Positions 27,716-39,492 of a stretch of DNA of 64,000 bases are shown here, one piece after another. The stretch comes from Prunella strophiata (taxonomy: Eukaryota > Chordata > Aves > Passeriformes > Prunellidae). The notes beneath the pieces were generated by a model that was not told the origin of the DNA, searched no databases, and saw nothing but the letters and a program-made list of their open reading frames with translations. The position numbers and the translations under genes were made by a program. Each line of letters opens with the position of its first letter. Positions within the stretch are counted from its first letter, which is position 1. The stretch spans positions 15,367,892 to 15,431,891 of the forward strand of contig JAZBQD010000001.1 in the NCBI GenBank assembly GCA_036583965.1, given 5' to 3'.

Positions 27716-27807
27716 ATGAAATACATGGAATAACAAGGGCTAATGCCACAGAGTGGTAGGATCATAGAATCATGAATTACATGGAATAACAAGGTCTAAT
27801 GGCACAG
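27716..27807. repeat. 36-bp direct repeat flanking a CR1-tail-like octamer
   Basis: 27716-27751 and 27772-27807 are near-identical (about 33 of 36 positions). The 20-base spacer contains ATCATAGAATC, the antisense of the TTCTATGAT tail unit of CR1. It is either a 56-bp-period tandem duplication, or a target duplication around an extremely truncated CR1 insertion. Confidence 0.8.
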
Positions 27808-28919
27808 GGAGATGTCTTATTTAATTTCTGTTGTTGCATTGAGTTAAAAGACATGCTTCACTTCTAAATTTGTGAAGCACAGAGGTAAATAACCAGCCAA
27901 GCAGCATCTGTCTTGAGCTTTCCAGTGTACAAAATTAAATGCAGTGCCATAGAAATATGGATTTGAGCTAAAGCCCACCAGGGCCAGAAATGCTCAGGTC
28001 CAGGAGGAGCACAGGGAATCTGCTGTTCCAAAGCAGCTCAGCACCACAAGAGCCATCCATGGACTCAGGCCATTGCCCACAAGCACAGCCACTGTGCATT
28101 TACAGTCTTTTATCATTGCCCACCTTGTATTTGATGCAGTGGCTCAGGAGCATTTCAGAGGATTCCTACAACAGCAAAAGACTGAGGTGTTGGGTGCAGA
28201 GCTCTGTGACTGCTGGAAGTGTGAATCCAGATTTTCTGGGATCAGCCTCCTCTTCCTCACCTGTCTGTGCTTCACAGAGAGAGCTCAAAAGGCTCAGAGG
28301 GAAGCAATCAGCAGGAGAGGGCTGCAGGATTTCCTCATCCTCTCCACCCCATCACACAATTGCAGGCTGTGAGATTTGGGACACAGCACCCAATGTCCCC
28401 CTGCTTTGTCTCTCTCCTAAATCCCCATCTCCAGAAAGATGCAAAGGGCTGCCCTGGGCCCACACATCCTAACAGCTCTTGCTAAAGCCAAATAAAACAG
28501 GGGGGAGAGTAAACCTAAAAGCAAATGCTGGCTGTCATGGTGAATTTCCAAACAGTCTGTGAGTCACTTAGAGGAAGTTTCTACATGCTTATGTCTTCCA
28601 GCTCAAATAAAGTAATTAAATTATCTTAACTACTGAGTAGAAAAAGCTTTATTATTGCAATAGCTAGGTCTGCAGATGAATCATGGTGCCCTTACACAGC
28701 ACAGGTGGCTTATCACAGAAGTCATCCAATTGCCTTTTAGGACAGGTGGCATTTACTAAGAGAAAAAAAAAACCCATGCTTTTTAACTGTCTAAGCAATC
28801 ACAAACATTGCCTTTTCTCAAAAAAACATTGAAAAGGCAACTTTTAATGGGGAGATGCAGGCTGCAAAGCTGTTCTGACACTAGTGATTAAATCCTGAGA
28901 ATTTAAATCTGTAGCTCTG
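27808..28919. other. Unique non-coding DNA, nothing recognised
   Basis: The 160-codon frame at 27990 overlaps two comparable frames and shows no domain. No repeat was recognised. Confidence 0.5.
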
Positions 28920-29190
28920 CAGAAAGAGATGAAAATACCAGCAGCCCATAACCAATACCCTCTGCAGGCTGAATTAATATTGTTCACAGTAAGATTTGCC
29001 TTGAACACAAGTGAAGAATGGGCCATGTATGATCCAAGATGTAGCCATGCCACTGTCCACAGGATATGCCATAATACAGAAAAAAATAAAGGCAACATGC
29101 AAAACTGTGCATTCCATTTTATCAAACATTTCTGGGGGAGGCTCTGAAGCAGGCTCTGCCTCCATGTCATCAGCAAAAGCAAGAGAATTT
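28920..29190. other. Unique segment, possible conserved non-coding element
   Basis: Repeat-free sequence with little simple-sequence character and open frames on both strands, one reaching 112 codons on the minus strand. The frames have no recognisable domain. The call is weak and compositional. Confidence 0.15.
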
Positions 29191-32100
29191 TCTAAATGAC
29201 TTAGCAACCAGCATGTTAAGATCTTTTGTAATTTTGGCCAAAGTAACCCCCAAAAAAGTTGCTGAGTATTGAACACTTTTAAAACCATGGTCAAGACACC
29301 AGAATGCTTCTCTCACATGCCCTTGACAGAGAAAGGCTGCTACATCCAGTTTTAGAAAGGGCCAGGTGGGACAGACCCTATAGAGAGAAGGATTTTTGTG
29401 GGTAGCTGTGCCTGAACCTAGGACTAGTCAGCTGCCCCTCAGTCAGTGTGAATGAAGGGCTAATAAAAGCTGTGGTATGTTAAATATGGGTTTGGGGTTG
29501 TTTTTGTCTTCTTGCTTCACCAAAAAAAAAAAGCCACAGGAGAAAGGACAGTGTGGTGCTCTGACCTCTCACCCCTGTTTTCTCTCCTGCAATGGGAGTT
29601 GTGTCTGCCCTTTCTGTTCCATAGAGAGCTCAGATTATGAAACCAGAGCAAGAACAAGTCATGTACAAAAAAAAAGTTCCTTAAAAAGGCAAAAATTAAC
29701 CACCCTTGGAAAAACAATAAGAGAGGAATGTGAATAACACAGCATTTCCCGTGGCTTGTATACTTATCTCATTCCACAACGATCAAGTGGCTTACTTGTC
29801 TCTGCCCCTTACAAAAGGGATTCTTTGCATTTTCACGTGGTTCTGCCCCACAACCAACCACAGAGTTTTACTACTTTGTCTTAGCTATTTTGGTGCTTAG
29901 ATACTCAAATCCTCTCCCCTTCCCCCCACTAAGTAAATTTTCCAGGCTAAAGTTCAAAGTGAATTCCAATGTGATTATATAAACACATGCATACTGTAGA
30001 TTGACATCATACAATGCTATTCTTTGTTGCTGGATTTTGGGTTTTTTTGGTCTTTTTAGTTTGCAACAACTTTAGTATGCTTGGTTTGCTACCCTAAAAT
30101 AGTAGCTTATTACACCCTACTGAATAAGATAACACTGTATTTATTCCTCTGGCAGTTTGGTTTTTGCAGGGGAAAAAAAAAGCTCAAGATTTAATTCATA
30201 AAAATAGACTTGCAAAGGAAAAATAAAAGTAACAGACCTTATGAATCTCTCTGTTTATTAAGGCATGTGAGTAGTGGAGTGGAGAGAAAGCAGGTTTATA
30301 TGTTTCAGTCCATCATGACTGTGAAATTGAACTGTAAATGGTACCTAGTGCAGCCAAGTGAGACAGACACCATGCCGGGAGTTAATGGAAATGTGGAGAG
30401 CTTTTCTTTTTAACAAAGTACTCCAGCAATTATTCCAGCACACCCACAGTGAAATGAGATAAAGTTAGGTTGTGCATTACAAAGGCTGTTAACTGCAAAA
30501 TAAATTTACTGACAGCCATTGGGAACCTTTCACTCCTCGTTCCTTTTCCTGCCCCTCTTAGCTAAAAATGCCGAGCAGGGCTGGTGGGGCTAAGCAGCCC
30601 AGCTGGGCTGTCACACTCACCTGGCAGAGAGGTGGGGCTTGGGCAGCCATCCAGCCCTGCCACCAAAGCAGCACAAGCACTGAGTGCTGCTGACAGCCCT
30701 GAAGCTCTCAGGGCTTTGGGTTGACATTAACATTTCACTGCAATAGTAAAAATCCCAGCCTCACCTTTCCCATCGCTCCCCTGGCTCTCCTGTGGCACCA
30801 AGGAGTTGAAGGTCATGTTTGAGGCTCAGCCTAGCACTGAGCTCAGGGACAAACAGGATGAAGGGCAAGTCCTCCTTGCCCTCTACAACCATCCTTGCCC
30901 AATGGTTTATTAGAGCTCCCCTCCCTGCAGCCCAGCTGCTCCCCAGCAGCCATGTGGCCACCCCAGCGTGTCCAATGGCAGATATTGATCTCCTGGGGCA
31001 CAGCTCAGCCCGTGTGCACAGCCAGGCAGAACACCCTGCCCAGCTGTCTGCAGCCTCTCATCCCCCCCATGCAAAGGGGAGCTTGGCTGGATGAACTGTG
31101 CAGGTGAGAACACAGCCACTCTCTCAGGCAGGAAGCTGAGAGGAGCTCTGCTTCCTAAGAAAATGAAGGAAAATCTCAAACAGACACCAAGAGAGAAAGG
31201 CTGCTCGTATAGAAAGTATTCCTCATTGATCACAATGGTTTTCTATGGATTTTCCATTTAAGGGAAAAGTCCTTCCCTTTCAGAAGGGCCTTAGAAAGCA
31301 GCACTGGTATGATATGGATTACATACCAGAGGAGACTGGCCTCAGCCCCTCGTGAGAAACCAATATAGGAATGATGGTAAAATGTTTTGAAAAAGCAAAC
31401 CATTTCTATATCAGCTGCAACTTCTCTTTTACAAAGTTCTTTATTTCCTAGCAGGGCCTGTGCTTAGACCTCTTTGATGTATCTTTTTGTGATAGCAGCA
31501 CACTATCTTTTTATCATGCTGTACTGAGAGCATCTCAAATGCAACCCTGCATCAAATACAGCACCCTGACCCAGAGTCAAGCCATATTTTAAGTAATCCC
31601 CATGACATCTCTCACACCTATGGCAACACAAACTAGCTCCTTTTTGCATTTCCAGTGCAGATAAAGTGAAAGCTATTCACACACAGCTCTTCTCTTGCCA
31701 TTCCTGGTGTCTGTGCTGAACCATCAGTCTTTTCAGCAGGTGCATTGACTTTGTTAACTCTCCCTTCTGGAGCTCATTGTCATGGCTTGTTGCTGTTAGC
31801 CTCAGTTACACAACCCCTGAAAGCTCCCCTCCCTTCTTTTCAGGGAGGTATGATCTGAAGGTCTGTGTCTTTTGGCCTCACAGCTATTATTTGTGGCTGT
31901 CAGTCAGAAATCAGAAACTGGAATGCTAACAACCAGTGCTCTCTCCTCTGTAGCAGACCTGTCACTGACATTTTTTCCTGACTTTATTTGACATAATCAA
32001 AGTCTATTTTGTTTTCCTTGCTCATAAGCATCCTACACATGACTTAACCAACACACTGCCCCATCCCCTCCCTAACCCTAATCCATCCCCCAGCAAACAA

Positions 32101-33577
32101 GAGCCTGCTGCCTCCAGGAACAGCTCTGATTTCAGCCCTCCTGAGCCATACACAGGCAAAGCTGCCCTCACACAGCTCCTCCCTGCTGAGGAGGGACAGT
32201 TTTGCAACAGCAGTTAGACATGAAGCCAACCTGGACCCTGGGGAAGTCACTGCTTCATCCTGCCCAGAGCTGCTAATGCACATGGACCTGCTCCTCTTGT
32301 GCCCTGCAGCATTTCCATCTCCTTGCACGTCTGTCAGATTCTTTCCATGTTGTTTTTCCTTTGCTGTGCAGGTAGCAAGATGCCAGCTTTCTCTTTTTTT
32401 TTTTTTTTTTGCACCATGTGTGCTCTAGATCTAACATGATGCTTCAGATGCTATCAGGTAGCCAAACGTGACAGGATTTCAAGGTTGGCCTCAAGGTGGT
32501 TAACTCTGAGAGTCAGCCTTTCAATCACCATCAGATACTGATCAAACAAAAATAGATGAGGGCTGGCAGCAGGCTGGCTTATTATACTCTCTATTTCCAG
32601 CTGGTTTAGTTCAGGATGTTTTCATCAAGTGAGTCTCCAGCTCACCTCACTAGTATGCAAGGAAGGCAGGAGGGGAAATGGTTGTACAAAAATGGAAGAG
32701 TTTGTGATTTATAGCTGAAGAAAAACTAAAGACAATGGTTTCCCCTGATTCACTAGATGTAATTGTGCCTCGAGCATCACCATAGGACAAAGCAAATCCC
32801 AAAGATAAAACCAGTCTGGGGGAGGAGAGGGGACCCACAGCTGCAAAGTTATAATTTCAAGATGCAGCTTCTCTCCCTCCCCTTGCATAAACATTACATC
32901 AAATGATTACAAAATGATCATAAACCTGCAGCTGCCCAAATGGCACTGGTGTCCTCACACTGCACAGAGCTCACTACTGACTTCAAAGGGACAGAAAGAT
33001 ACTGAGAATTTTTACCTTTAGCTTTCCATGCTGATAGAGATCAGGGAGATTTGTAGACTTTGATCATCCCTTGTTTAATTCAAGTCAGATGGAGCCCAGT
33101 TGAGTTGTGAGGGTTCAGCTTCAGCAGGGGACTCTACACCCCAGCAGAGTTTGCTCCGAGTCTTTCTTCTCCTCCTGAGCATCTTATCCCTGACCAGCTG
33201 ATTTCAAACTCTCCTGATCAGGTCTTGGTGAAGAACTGCCTTTTTATTTGTCATGGGGACTGCCTGTGATTATCACACAGGTGTCTCAGGTGAAGCAGCT
33301 ACACTTGCTCACCATTCTAGGCCCAAAATGCATTTTTAAAAAAAGACTTTGCTCTACAACCAGAGATATGTCCCTTAAATACAGGAACATATATTAAATC
33401 AATGTCTAATATAATGTTCCAATCTTTTACAGACACTGCTAATTTTTGCACCTGTAATGAGTTTAAACAGTGATTATGAGTGCAGCTGACCTAAGAATAA
33501 ATGAGAGGATAAATGAGAAGTTTTAGCTTCTCATTAAATACCTGGGCTCAGCTTTTACAGATTCATCATTTCACCTG
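29191..33577. other. Unique non-coding DNA
   Basis: 29191-30510 is AT-rich with short A-runs. 30540-31100 is G+C-richer with overlapping chance frames on both strands. A T17 run lies at 32394-32410. No transposable element or exon was recognised anywhere in this stretch. Confidence 0.5.
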
Positions 33578-33740
33578 AACAGGTTCTAGACAATCCTAAC
33601 ACTACCTGTTCTCCAAAATGTTGTCTCTATTTTTATATTGTCTTTCCAGCTTGTTTGTAACAGGTTCTAGACAATCCTAACACTGTCTATTCTCCAAAAT
33701 GTTGTCTCTACATGTTATGTTGTCTTTCCAGGTTGTTTGT
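33578..33740. repeat. Two-copy tandem duplication, 81-bp period
   Basis: AACAGGTTCTAGACAATCCT begins at 33578 and again at 33659. The copies stay aligned through CTCCAAAATGTTGTCTCTA and TTGTCTTTCCAG and differ at scattered positions, so this is a fairly recent local duplication in unique DNA. Confidence 0.92.
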
Positions 33741-34500
33741 CTCACTTTCAGCAGAGATAAATGTCCTGTGTCACAGGGCAGAACTGTTGTAGCCCTCAAA
33801 GCACAGCACCTGATTACAGAGCAATATTTACTTGAGAAGAAACAACAGCAAATCACAGGTCCCATTGTAAAGCCCTGAGCCCACAAAAATCTCTGCAGAA
33901 ATTGGCCTCTGCTCTGTCTCCCAGTGCAAAGCCCCATTAATTTGGGGTGACCTTCTCATCCATAGTTCCTTCTGGGCACAAAAAAAAACCCATGAACATT
34001 TCATATGCAGTCCCTCATTCTTCAGTGGAGGAGCACAACCCTACTGCTGTGGCTGCCAAACCCCACCAAATGTCATGGCTGTGGCTGAAAGTCTGTTCCT
34101 AAGATCCAGAGAGATTCCCATTCCCACCTGAGAACTGGATAACCTGGTCCCAGCAGGATTAGGACACCTTGCAAGGGTGAGGGGGAGCTGAGGTGGGAAG
34201 GACACTGGCACTGCAGGGGTGACAGGCCAAACAAGGTTCAGGTGCCTCTGGATCTCACATCCTCCAGTAAATTATGATGGGAGAACAGGAGCACCTTACC
34301 ACTGACTCCAAACAGAGTCACAGCTCCTGTCAAAGGTACCAAAATTACCTGGCTGGGGTTAGAGGGTCTTTAAATCCCACCACTATTTAAGGATACATGT
34401 AAAAGCTGTTCTAACTAGTGGCATTTTGACCTAAATTTGGTGATGATCTAACAACCAGCCCTTTCTTCCAGGGGCAGGATCTTAGAGCTTCCCAAAGCAC
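33741..34500. other. Unique non-coding DNA, nothing recognised
   Basis: No repeat or exon was recognised. Confidence 0.5.
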
Positions 34501-34760
34501 ATGCATCAGCAGGAGTTAAATGTCAGCATCTACCTTTGGCTGATTAAACTCTGTTTTTCTCCATCTGATACAATTGTAAGAGTGCACCGTGCTGATCAGG
34601 CACACATTTTGCACAAAATGTCATGCATGTTTATTATTAGATTAAGCTGCAGTAGGTTTAATTTTAGATCTTTTGATTCAAGTGGTGCAATGAAGATTAA
34701 ATGTGAGGCATTATTAAAGATGCAGATGTGGACATATTGAATTATAAACCTCATTAAGTG
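34501..34760. other. AT-rich segment, enhancer-like composition
   Basis: Unique AT-rich sequence with dense TTAAACTC, ATTAGATTAAG, TTTAATTTTAG and CATTAAGTG homeodomain-type words. An ATGCAT-containing stretch lies close to 34500 and a TCATGCATG stretch near 34620. No repeat was recognised. A regulatory role is inferred. Confidence 0.22.
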
Positions 34761-36120
34761 CAATGTCCTAGACAGGCTTCTGAGATAAGCTACAAAGGAC
34801 TTCCTTACTTCATACCAAAGTTATTAAAATATTAGAAGGTAAATCTAATCATAAAAATATTATGATAGAATGAAACTGATACTTTTAAAGTGTTATTACA
34901 AAAGACTGTATTTCTTTCATGTATAATTACTTCCTTCTCAGTTTAGATTGCTGGATTGATATTAAAATGCAAGTGTTTCTCCTCTTTTGAACACACATAA
35001 AAGTAAGTACAATAGAGACAAATTTTCAGTGCCTGAGCCTTGAAAAATCCTCCTCCTCAATGTCAAGCTTTTAGTTCTCATCAAGATTAAAGTTATCCAC
35101 TCATGATTACATCTGGTAGCAAAGCCATCCCCACTTGCATGGATGTGAGAGTGGCCAAGACAGTTATCAGAGTAAGTATATGACAAGGTTTTGGAATGTC
35201 TGAGGTGGCCAAAGTTAGAGAAGGTGGTTTCCATCACAGAATGGTGGAACAGGACAGAGATTCACTAAAAGATAAAGGCACATGGGGTGGATTCTTATAC
35301 TCCCTCATCAAATTCTTTAACATCAGTTAATTGCTATAACTTCCTCTTCTGTTGTAGAAAAGTAGGGGATATACAATGAAATTAGAAAGGGCAAAAGAGG
35401 AAAGTTTCAAATTCATGCAATATTATTTTTTTTTTACCAACTACATTTTGAGCTCATGAGACTCATTTCTACAAGTTATGGAGGTTCCCTGTCATTGCAC
35501 TTCATGAGATTCCCTGTTGGCCTGGATAATAATTTCACCACATCATTGCTGAAGCCAAATGCTAAGGTACAAAAGCAGTGCTAGCCAACCAGTGACTGGC
35601 AGGTGGGAATTCCTGCAGGAATTTCATAATTGCACAGTCTAGCCCTTCCCTAGAGAGGGTTTTGCTCTGGCTCTTAATATCAAGACCAAGACATTGCTCT
35701 AACACAGTGGAGCAACTGCAGCTCTTTGAACCCATGGTCAGGTACAAACCATCTCAGACTGTACCAGGACTTTAATAGATTTTGTCAGAATTCACTGGAA
35801 ATCCATATCCAGGTTCTGGAGAAGTTCTCACCACTTTTGCTAATATTCCCTCCATTGCAAGGCAAGGCTGAGCTATGATAAAAACATTGCCCAGTTATTA
35901 GATGGACTGCTTCTCCCTCCAAATTTAGACATAAAATGTTTGTCCCATCCTGGGCCACCTCTATAAAAAGTCCATAAAATCCTTTAGTTCAAGATCCATA
36001 TTTTCTTAACAGGATTTCCTTCTATTTCCCCATTAAACTGTGCCAGCTCTTTGAATGCAGTAGATAAAGGCCATTCTCATGCACTGAGATAGCAATTTTA
36101 CTTCTCATTTGCTAAACAAT
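34761..36120. other. Unique non-coding DNA, nothing recognised
   Basis: AT-rich to 35450, then mixed. TCACAGAATGGT near 35235 is a CR1-like word but is too short to call. Confidence 0.5.
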
Positions 36121-36430
36121 TGAATTTGTAAAGTAATAGAAGGATTTAAGAGCATTTTCTATAGCTGTTTTATGTCAACTGAATGAAGTGACCACAGTGG
36201 ATTTGATCCATGATAGGATATTTGAATTTGCTTGTTTGCAAGATTTGCTAGATCTGATAACCTATTTTGTCTCTCAGCATACAGAGCAGGTCTCTTTTCA
36301 GATAAAGCTGAGAAAGAAAGCACCAATTTATTTGATTGCATTATATTTTACATTAGATGTTCCTTTTGGGATTCTTGTAAAAGCTGGCATTTATTTTTAT
36401 CTGTCACTGACTGGAGGCACTTGATGTCAA
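36121..36430. other. AT-rich segment, possible conserved non-coding element
   Basis: Repeat-free AT-rich sequence that stays open in two + frames for 70-78 codons despite its base composition. No domain was recognised in either frame. It could be a constrained non-coding element. Confidence 0.2.
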
Positions 36431-36829
36431 AAATGGCAAGATAAAAAAGCTTGTTTTACAAATAAACCTGTAGAAGCAAAGCTACAGCAATGATTTTTGT
36501 AAGGCAGGCAATCACATTCTAGTGGGTTAGAGTTTGAATATTGCAACCATTATGAGAAATTGAAAATAAAACATGAAATACCTCACTGCCACTAGGAAGG
36601 GAATTGAGGAACAGGAAAAGCAAGACTAGTAGCAGATTATCAAAATTTTTATTACATTTTTTCCAGTAGAGAGTTACCAATTCTCCTTTTCGTTGCTTTT
36701 GTGTGTGACAGGCTAAATATTTCTAGTAAAAAGTTTCTCCTTTACTAAAACCAAATTCTATTCAGCACTATTTTTTGTATTGGGCAGAATAAAACAACAG
36801 GATTTAAAGAGAAATATTAGATTACATAT
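36431..36829. other. Unique AT-rich DNA, nothing recognised
   Basis: No repeat or exon was recognised. Confidence 0.5.
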
Positions 36830-36850
36830 GAGGGTTTCTGAGAAACCCTC
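36830..36850. repeat. Short perfect inverted repeat
   Basis: GAGGGTTTC, spacer TGA, then GAAACCCTC: a 9-bp stem with a 3-base loop. It is not followed by a T-run and has no neighbouring gene, so no terminator or regulatory role is claimed. Confidence 0.8.
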
Positions 36851-37965
36851 TGAGCATGGTTAGGTATTTTTATCTTCATTTCCTTGTCTTTTGCAATTTT
36901 AATTTGAGAAAATGCACACACTGTGAAAAGTTCAGTTAAATATTTCATTGTTAGTACATGCTGCAGAAAGCAAAAAGAAAACCTCATAGTACTCTAAAGA
37001 TAAGCTATTCTGTATTTGTTTTGGTGGGTAATTTGTTAATGTAAATTTTAAAAAAATCAAGATTCCTACTGAGAGCAGCCACTGAAAGAAGGCAAAAAGT
37101 AATAAAGCACCATGATGAATTCAGATGTTGCAGACAGAACTACTAAATAAAATACACAAATGGGGGAGTGAGGACTGCTGCCTTCCTTCTGCTCTATAAA
37201 CACAGGTCTGCAGAGCTCAGATTGTTTCTGAAGCTGGAAGTTCCAGCAGCTCCTATATCCTCATTTTGAGTAAAACCAGCCATGACAACATGATCTCTTG
37301 CACAGTTTTAGCACATGGACGACTGTGAGATGACTCACCACGCTCTTAATTGCAGCTTTGATCATTAAATCTCTTTTGAATTGCTGAAGGCTCTATTTCC
37401 ACTTCCCAGTTACAAAAACCATCAGAAAAGGATTTGAGGTTTCAGGTCGGAAAGTTCAGCTTTGCTTTTTAAATCCCAGCCTCGTTCAGTGAGGATCCAC
37501 AAAGGGCTGCAAACACCAAGACAAAAGCACAAATCACATCACAACAGACCAATCTTCTTAGCCTTGAGCATCCCATGTTGGCATCCACCTCTTCATCTTG
37601 TCTGCCATTTCCAGGCCAGAACTTCTGTTGCTTTGGTAACCCTGCTAAAAGCACGGATGCTTTCATTGTGGTTGGCCTGCTTCTGGCACTAATCACTGCT
37701 CCCACATTAATGAGATGCTGCTTATGGTTTTTTCACTGAGATGTTCTGCTCAATAGTCAAGGAAGGCACCACTAGATGGCTCAAGGGACTAGTAGGCTGC
37801 TCCTGCTTCCCAGAAATCCCTGGGCAGGGCAGTGGCTGCTGACCCCCAGCAGGTTGGACCTCCAAACCCAGCTTCTTGTGGCCATGGAGGAGCCATTTGG
37901 ACAACACAAGGCAGGACTCAGCTTTGCCCTGTTTGGAGCAAGATCCCTGTGGCACCACACACTGA
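36851..37965. other. Unique non-coding DNA leading into the minisatellite
   Basis: AT-rich to 37400, then G+C-richer from 37440 up to the array. No exon was recognised. Confidence 0.5.
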
Positions 37966-39492
37966 CACCTCTCCTCAAACAGAGCACCTCCATGGCACCT
38001 CTCTTCAAACAAATCACCTCCATAACACCCCTCCTCAACAAATCACCTCCATGGCACCCCTCCTCAAACAAATCACCTCCATGGCACCCCTCCTCAAACA
38101 CAGCACCTCCATGGCACCCCTCCTCAAACAGAGCACCTCCATGGCACCTCTCCTCAAACAAATCACCTCCATGGCACCCCTCCTCAAACAAATCACCTCC
38201 ATGGCACCTCTCCTCAAACAAATCACCTCCATGGCACCTCTCCTCAAACAAATCACCTCCATGGCACCCCTCCTCAAACACAGCTCCTCCATGGCACCCC
38301 TCCTCAAACACAGCACCTCCATGGCACCCCTCCTCAAACAAATCACCTCCATGGCACCCCTCCTAAAACAGAGCACCTCCATGGCACCTCTCCTCAAACA
38401 CAGCACCTCCATGGCACCCCTCATCAAACAGAGCACCTCCATGGCACCCCTCCTCAAACACAGCACCTCCATGGCACCCCTCCTCAAACAAATCACCCCA
38501 TGGCACCTCTCCTCAAACAAATCACCTCCATGGCACCCCTCCTCAAACAAATCACCTCCATAACACCCCTCCTCAAACACAGCACCTCCATGGCACCCCT
38601 CCTCAAACAAATCACCCCCATGGCACCTCTCCTCAACAATCACCTCCATGGGCACCTCTCCTCAAACAAATCACACTCCATGGCACCCCTCCTCAAACAA
38701 ATCACCTCCATGGCAACCCCTCCTCAAACAGAGCACCTCCATGGCACCCCTCCTCAAACAGAGCACCTCCATGGCACCCCTCCTCAAACAAATCACCTCC
38801 ATGGCACCCCTCCTCAAACACAAGCACCTCCATGGCACCCCTCCTCAAACAGAGCACCTCCATGGCACCCCTCCTCAAACAGAGCACCTCATGGCACCCC
38901 TCCTCAAACAAATCACCTCCATGGCAACCCCTCCTCAAACAAATCACTCCATGGCACCCCTCCTCAAACAAATCACCTCCATGGCACCCCTCCTCAAACA
39001 GAGCACCTCCATGGCACCCCTTCCTCAAACACAGCACCTCCATGGCACCCCTCCTCAAACAGAGCACCTCCATGGCACCTCTCCTCAACAAATCACCTCC
39101 ATGGCACCCCTCCTCAAACACAGCACCTCCATGGCACCCCTCCTCAAACAAATCACCTCCATGGCACCCCTCCTCAAACAGAGCACCTCCATGGCACCTC
39201 TCCTCAAACAGAGCACCTCCATGGCACCCCTCCTCAAACAGAGCACCTCCATGGCACCCCTCCTCAAACAGAGCACCTCCATGGCACCCCTCCTCAAACA
39301 GAGCACCTCCATGGCACCCCTCCTCAAACAGAGCACCTCCATGGCACCCCTCCTCAAACACAGCACCTCCATGGCACCCCTCCTCAAACACAGCACCTCC
39401 ATGGCACCCCTCCTCAAACAGAGCACCTCCATGGCACCCCTCCTCAAACACAGCACCTCCATGGCACCCCTCCTCAAACAGAGCACCTCCAT
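37966..39492. repeat. 30-bp minisatellite, about 51 copies
   Basis: Tandem units of the form (AAT, CAG or GAG)CACCTCCATGGCACC followed by C or T and TCCTCAAACA. Three variants at the start of the unit (AAT, CAG, GAG) and a C/T site define a variant map. AAT units are common in the left part; the last units from 39181 onward are only GAG or CAG and nearly perfect. Single-base indels that shift the period to 29 or 31 are concentrated in about 38480-39090. Because 30 is a multiple of three and the unit lacks stops in several frames, frames of 180-335 codons run through both strands, giving decapeptide repeats such as MAPLLKQITS. They have no splice, start or domain support and I do not call them genes. 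Confidence 0.97.

Noticed and set aside
36830..36850. Intrinsic terminator
   Set aside because: The genome is eukaryotic, and the hairpin has no T-run or upstream gene.
37966..39492. CRISPR array
   Set aside because: Units are directly contiguous with no unique spacers, and the genome is vertebrate.
37966..39492. PRDM9-type 13-mer hotspot motif in CCTCCATGGCACC
   Set aside because: It misses one of the fixed positions of the human motif, and birds lack PRDM9.
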